Source: Candidatus Poseidoniaceae archaeon
Lineage (GTDB): Archaea > Thermoplasmatota > Poseidoniia > Poseidoniales > Poseidoniaceae
Assembly: GCA_029250345.1 (NCBI GenBank)
Contig: JAQXFL010000074.1
Coordinates: 1 to 18,339, forward strand
Direction of reading: 5' to 3'
DNA: 18,339 nucleotides
Below the pieces are notes generated by a model that saw only the letters and a list, made by a program, of their open reading frames with translations, was not told the DNA's origin and did no database searches. Within the stretch, counting starts at the first letter, position 1. Each line of letters opens with the position of its first letter. This document shows positions 14,265 to 18,339 of the stretch, piece after piece. Position numbers and translations under genes: made by a program.

Positions 14265-17200
14265 CTAATCAAACGACAGGAGGTCATCATCGGACTCTTT
14301 CGTAAGTGAATTTTTCGTATTTGGACGCACGTTTGGACCAGTGCTTTTCGAACCGACACGTACATCTTTTCGTGGTGAATTCAGGCGTTGCTTACGTTCC
14401 GATACACGGGTGTTCTGTGGGATGCCACGTTGCGTCAAATTGACGTTTGAAACGGTGCGAGATTGACTTGGCCGTGAAGCAATTGCCTTACTAGGACGAC
14501 CGGTCTTTTTCTGAATGTATTGAGGCCGGCCACGGTAAGCAACGGCACCAATAAGACGCTCAAGAACCGGTATATCGGCCCCATCTTCTTTCGGACGCTT
14601 GAGCCACCAACCTTCTCCGAGTGGCTGAAGGCGAGGCGGGCGTGATTTTGACATGCTCTTGGCTTGGCGCTTAAGCCGAGCCTTGACTGATTTTTCAGAA
14701 TCCTTTGGCAGACGTTCTGACATCCAACCTGGGAATCCAAGGTCCAGTACCACACCGTTCACTGTGACGAGCATTCCTGACAGCAAAAGATGGGTTCCAA
14801 CCGGAATGTTCGAACGCTCAGGTACGACTTTGAATCGCTTCATACGTTTGGAGTATGCCAGCATTGCCTTTTGATCACGATGGCGTATGACACGACGCTG
14901 TTGACGTGAGAAACGACGCCCACCAAATTGAATCATTGTCAAGGAAAGGACGATGACAATACCTTGTGCCTGACCGACTTCCTGAGATACGAATATGCCG
15001 AGAACAATCCATGTTGGGAGCAAAACCAACCAATTGAAAACAGTCGATAGAATGCTGTCTCTGTATATCGGAGGCATTCCTCTTCGAGATGCTTCGTGAG
15101 CGGCAATCATGACGTTTGCACTGATAGCTTCATCCATCCCGCCCTTCACCATGAGGCCTGCGATTGCATTTACGGGAGCAGAATTAATCCATTTTTTCAT
15201 TTTCTTACCTTTGCCAACGGCCAATGCGACTTCAATCTCTTCTTCGTCAACAACCTGACCCAAAATACTGCTGAGAGCCATGACGCGGGGATCTTGCCCA
15301 TCGCTTTCTTTCAATTCGGTGAGGATGGAACGTGCACTGTGCCAATCGCCTTTGTCGATCAAACACAGAGCGGTGGCAATTCGTGGCCGAACACCCGTTG
15401 GTTCTTCTCGAACAAGTTTGAGTGAAAGAGCGAGAGCGTCATCGTGCTTTCGCTGTGCACGCATCAAGGAGACCATCGACAGTTTAGCAACACGTGTCAA
15501 TCGATCATTGTGGATTGAATCATCGTTTGGTGACGGTTGCCAGCCACGCATCATACGCATGAGTGCTTGAAGATGGTCAATGCAGGAATTGTTTTCCCAA
15601 TCCCAGAAGTCATCTTCCGTGACCATGCCCTGCCAAGGGTCTAACCATTCGCAAACAAATGCAAGCAATTCAGGCTCGTCGTAACCTTCAGGTTGTTGTA
15701 AACCGTGTAGCGCTTCTCGAGCGGCATCAAGACGGCGAGATGCCATATGCCCAGTTGCAATAAGCATGCGAGCGATGTCATCATCGCCTCCGCCCTGTGC
15801 GAGTACTTTCTTTGCTTCTTCAATCGCTTTGGGCCAAAGGCCACGGATAGCGAGTTCCCACATCCGTGCACGTGCTTTTTCATGCCGTACCAAAGCAGCA
15901 TCACCATCAATTGATCGGCGTTGGAATTGAATTAGACCGTCCAAATCTTCGTTAATTGCAGCCTCATCTACCAAGTCACGCATCCAGTCGCCGCCGGCAA
16001 ACTTGACTGCACCTTCTCTTCGCTCGTCTGGATTTAAATCGAACCGAAGCTTAAGCAACGGCGAATAGCGAATTATGGAAAGAAGCCAAGTGAAGAGGAA
16101 AATCGCTTGACCAAAACCAATGAACATCCACGTCGTTAGCAAGCGGTTTCCTTCATCAAATCCCCTGTCTTCAAGCCATGGAGTAAACGGCATTAAGTCT
16201 CCAAACTCTTTGTAACAAACAAGCACCAAAAGAAGAACCGTATATCCCGAAAAACCAGCGAATGCGAATGTCAGTTGACGATTTTGAGCCTTGACTTCTG
16301 TACGAATTTCACGAGGTGAGTCGAGTGTTACACCGAACAGGCCACCAAAGGACTGACCGCCAAGAATCAAGTTGCGAGTGAGTTCGAAAATGAATGCAAG
16401 TCCGACAATCGCAATGTTGAGGGAAAGATAGAGCGACAAGAATTGAGGCAAAGCCTTGATGAATTGCCATTGGAACAGCAATTCAGAGATCAAATCAATG
16501 CGAGTGTACAAAGAATGGCCGATGATGCCACCATAGTTCAGTACCTCAGTTGCATTTGCAGGGTCATTGAAGAGTACGTAAAACACAGTAACAATTCCAT
16601 TCAGTGCAGTAATCGGCATGGTTAGCAAGAAGAGAACCAGAACCAGCGAGAATAATCGGTTGAAAAATCGAGGTTTTACTGGATCAATCGGGTTCGCTCG
16701 TCCGTTTGCAGTACGCCACTTGTTGATGATGAGCATGTTCCATGAAGCACCCATAATACGGCCGTAGGCCATGATGGTAGGGGACATGAACGTCAGCATT
16801 CCTGCCGCAAGCCAAACTGGCGAAAGGCTGTTGTCCGAACTAAGTTGAATTCCGTACAGCAAGGTTGCGAATGTTACGCCAATTAGAATGAGGAGGGTGG
16901 TAAGTCTGCGTAGCAAACTGGTGATAAAGCCGGCTTTTTTGCCGCTGGATTCGAAGATTCTCAGTTGTGTGTTCAAAGTTTCCCATGGAGAGATGAGAAC
17001 TGGTACGATGATGAGTATTCCTGCAACGATGAGATTTGGTTTGTAATACACTTCCGCTTCAAGCAGTAATTCTGCAATGAGAATCAGTATACCTGTCATG
17101 CCCATCATGTAGAGCCCGATTCCGTATTTTACATTTCCAAGAAGTTCACGTGCATCAGACATATTACCAGTGATTTTGTGAACTTCATACAAATCATCGT

Positions 17201-17417
17201 CAATCTCAAATGCCACTTGGAGATTCGCAAGTTGCGTAGGGATAAACCATCGCCAAACGGGGACTGCAATTGCAAAGGCGATAAAAATCGGATAGTAATG
17301 TTCGAGTTTGAAGTCTGTTGCTTCTGCGATTTCTACGGCTGAAACGGGTTGTACAAAAAAGAAGGATAGAAGCGCAGACCAAATGAGGATGTGGACCCTC
17401 TTTCGATTGTTGCGCAT
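14265..17417 (-). CDS. Large multi-spanning membrane protein with TPR-like cytosolic region and basic tail
   Basis: This 1050-residue protein belongs to no family I recognise. A signal-like N-terminus (RNNRKR, then a hydrophobic run ending PVSA) is followed by about nine further hydrophobic segments between residues 40 and 450. Residues about 514-734 are helical repeats with TPR character (WPKAIEEAKKVLAQGGG, RRLDAAREALHGL, KHDDALALSLKLVREEP, GDWHSARSILTELKES). Two or three more helices lie at about 791-890. The last 145 residues are rich in Lys, Arg, Ser and Pro, look disordered, and end in an acidic DDDLLSFD. ATG at 17417 is preferred because it gives a compact signal; GTG at 17435 would add six residues. 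No enzyme motif was found, so a scaffold or assembly role is only a guess. It sits between the aminotransferase and glyA genes. Confidence 0.85.
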   Translation of the reverse strand: MRNNRKRVHILIWSALLSFFFVQPVSAVEIAEATDFKLEHYYPIFIAFAIAVPVWRWFIPTQLANLQVAFEIDDDLYEVHKITGNMSDARELLGNVKYGIGLYMMGMTGILILIAELLLEAEVYYKPNLIVAGILIIVPVLISPWETLNTQLRIFESSGKKAGFITSLLRRLTTLLILIGVTFATLLYGIQLSSDNSLSPVWLAAGMLTFMSPTIMAYGRIMGASWNMLIINKWRTANGRANPIDPVKPRFFNRLFSLVLVLFLLTMPITALNGIVTVFYVLFNDPANATEVLNYGGIIGHSLYTRIDLISELLFQWQFIKALPQFLSLYLSLNIAIVGLAFIFELTRNLILGGQSFGGLFGVTLDSPREIRTEVKAQNRQLTFAFAGFSGYTVLLLVLVCYKEFGDLMPFTPWLEDRGFDEGNRLLTTWMFIGFGQAIFLFTWLLSIIRYSPLLKLRFDLNPDERREGAVKFAGGDWMRDLVDEAAINEDLDGLIQFQRRSIDGDAALVRHEKARARMWELAIRGLWPKAIEEAKKVLAQGGGDDDIARMLIATGHMASRRLDAAREALHGLQQPEGYDEPELLAFVCEWLDPWQGMVTEDDFWDWENNSCIDHLQALMRMMRGWQPSPNDDSIHNDRLTRVAKLSMVSLMRAQRKHDDALALSLKLVREEPTGVRPRIATALCLIDKGDWHSARSILTELKESDGQDPRVMALSSILGQVVDEEEIEVALAVGKGKKMKKWINSAPVNAIAGLMVKGGMDEAISANVMIAAHEASRRGMPPIYRDSILSTVFNWLVLLPTWIVLGIFVSQEVGQAQGIVIVLSLTMIQFGGRRFSRQQRRVIRHRDQKAMLAYSKRMKRFKVVPERSNIPVGTHLLLSGMLVTVNGVVLDLGFPGWMSERLPKDSEKSVKARLKRQAKSMSKSRPPRLQPLGEGWWLKRPKEDGADIPVLERLIGAVAYRGRPQYIQKKTGRPSKAIASRPSQSRTVSNVNLTQRGIPQNTRVSERKQRLNSPRKDVRVGSKSTGPNVRPNTKNSLTKESDDDLLSFD

Positions 17418-17440
17418 ATGTTTTCGATTCAACACTCAGT

Positions 17441-17464
17441 CATCAAGTCATCGCCGACTTGATG
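17441..17464 (-). other. Perfect 9-bp hairpin between aminotransferase stop and membrane-protein start
   Basis: CATCAAGTC at 17441-17449 and GACTTGATG at 17456-17464 pair perfectly around a 6-base loop. The hairpin begins one base after the aminotransferase stop codon (TAG, 17468-17466) and ends 23 bases before the ATG at 17417. No T-run follows on the minus strand, so a classical terminator is unlikely. Attenuation, 3'-end processing or mRNA stabilisation are possible. Confidence 0.55.
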
Positions 17465-17465
17465 G

Positions 17466-18339
17466 CTAAGATGCACGATGTCGAACCAAAAACGATTCAA
17501 TACGATTGAATGCCTCATTAAGGACATCAACATCTGGTAGATAGACGATTCGAAAATGACCTTTTCCAAGCTCTGGTGAAAATCCACTCCCATGGACTAC
17601 CAGAACATGCTCTTCATGGAGAAGATCCAACACAAATTGCTTATCGTCATTCGCCCATTTTTCATCCAACAAGCGTACAAACATGTAGAAAGCTCCTCCG
17701 GAAGATTGGACTTCCAGTCCTTCAATTCGAGATATACGCTCAACGCAAACATCACGTTGTTCAACGACCTTTTCTGCATACGCCTTCATCCATGAGCGGT
17801 CGGATTCGAGACCACAAAGGTAGCCAAATTGCGCAGGTGTTGATGCACAAAGCCGGGAACGCAACATTCGTTCAATACCATCACGGACATTCAGTAATCG
17901 TTCAGTCGGGTCGTGAATTGAGAGATACCCAATGCGCCATCCTGGCGCATAATACACCTTTGAGACACCATTCAATGAAATGACTGGAACATCATTGGAA
18001 AGACTGGCAACACTGCGTTGAAGGCCGGTGAAATCAAGACCGTCGTAAATCTCATCAGCCACAATCATACAATTTGGCCATTTTCTCGCAATAGAAAGAA
18101 GATGTTCAATTTCCTCTTGCCCTGCCACGCTACCACAAGGATTGTTCGGATTGATAAGGACAAGGAGTCGTACTGAAGAGTCCATTTTGGCTTCAATATC
18201 TTCTAAATCGATTTTCCAACCGTTGTTTGGTTGTAATTTGTATTCGACCGTTTGGGCACCGTACATTTGTGGGTACGCCATGTATGGGGGGTAGTGTGGA
18301 CCTGGAGCGAGAACTTTGTCACCCTCTGTCAAAACCGAA
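17466..18339 (-). CDS. Alanine aminotransferase-like class I/II aminotransferase (5' truncated)
   Basis: This cytosolic PLP enzyme probably moves amino groups between alanine and 2-oxoglutarate. The reading frame stays open to the window edge and about the first quarter to third of the protein is missing. The apparent TTG start near 18332 is internal. Visible fold-type I motifs are PGPHYPPY (substrate loop), NPNNPCGSV (PLP and carboxylate contact; most relatives have Thr where this has Cys), VADEIYDGLDF with the PLP-nitrogen Asp, and LNGVSKVYYAPGWRIGY, whose Lys codon at 17958-17960 should form the Schiff base. GHFRIVYLP near the end supplies the Arg that binds the substrate carboxylate. SKVY-APGWR-GY is closest to Pyrococcus-type alanine aminotransferases, but aspartate- or branched-chain-type activity cannot be excluded. 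A hairpin follows its stop codon. Confidence 0.9.
   Translation of the reverse strand, partial: SVLTEGDKVLAPGPHYPPYMAYPQMYGAQTVEYKLQPNNGWKIDLEDIEAKMDSSVRLLVLINPNNPCGSVAGQEEIEHLLSIARKWPNCMIVADEIYDGLDFTGLQRSVASLSNDVPVISLNGVSKVYYAPGWRIGYLSIHDPTERLLNVRDGIERMLRSRLCASTPAQFGYLCGLESDRSWMKAYAEKVVEQRDVCVERISRIEGLEVQSSGGAFYMFVRLLDEKWANDDKQFVLDLLHEEHVLVVHGSGFSPELGKGHFRIVYLPDVDVLNEAFNRIESFLVRHRAS

Noticed and set aside
17441..17464. Hairpin as an intrinsic terminator
   Set aside because: No T-run follows on the minus strand, so it is kept only as an unexplained hairpin.

Overview
The window reads as chromosomal DNA of a marine planktonic archaeon, most likely Candidatus Poseidoniales (Marine Group II Euryarchaeota) or a close Thermoplasmatota relative. 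This is an inference. It rests on dense coding, a Pyrococcus-type alanine aminotransferase, a lipobox lipoprotein, PKD and thrombospondin type-3 (DxDxDG) surface proteins, and GAGG ribosome sites fused to the preceding stop codon. No rRNA or other marker gene is present to prove it. There are no tRNAs, CRISPR arrays, insertion sequences or prophage genes, and no gap between genes exceeds about 120 bases.

Layout: three genes run on the + strand (1-4374): the 3' end of an unidentified gene, a two-helix membrane protein, and a 1014-residue lipoprotein. They converge, one base apart, on an all-minus block (4376-18339). In transcription order from the right edge this block holds an alanine-type aminotransferase (5' truncated), a 1050-residue multi-spanning membrane protein with a TPR-like region, glyA, an unidentified Trp-rich protein, a 1027-residue Ca-binding repeat protein, a PKD membrane protein, an M24 Xaa-Pro aminopeptidase and mqnC.

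The main result is the lipoprotein at 1330-4374. It has a lipobox, a Cys-paired TSP3 stalk, a possible cysteine-free thioredoxin-like domain, and a C-terminal region that aligns through its length with peptide-N-glycosidase F. The equivalents of Asp60, Glu206 and Arg248 and all six PNGase F disulfide cysteines are present, but the Glu118 position appears to be Ser. This suggests a surface-anchored archaeal N-deglycosylase or glycan-binding relative.

Secondary points are a barrel-sandwich (lipoyl-like) segment inserted in the large TSP3 protein, three gene junctions with identical TGAGG-stop/start geometry, an inverted repeat that could hide a ribosome site, and a perfect 9-bp hairpin behind the aminotransferase gene. 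The metabolic genes (glyA, aminotransferase, aminopeptidase, mqnC) indicate amino-acid and peptide use, one-carbon metabolism and futalosine-type menaquinone synthesis. They are interleaved with secreted or membrane proteins in a way that does not show one shared pathway.
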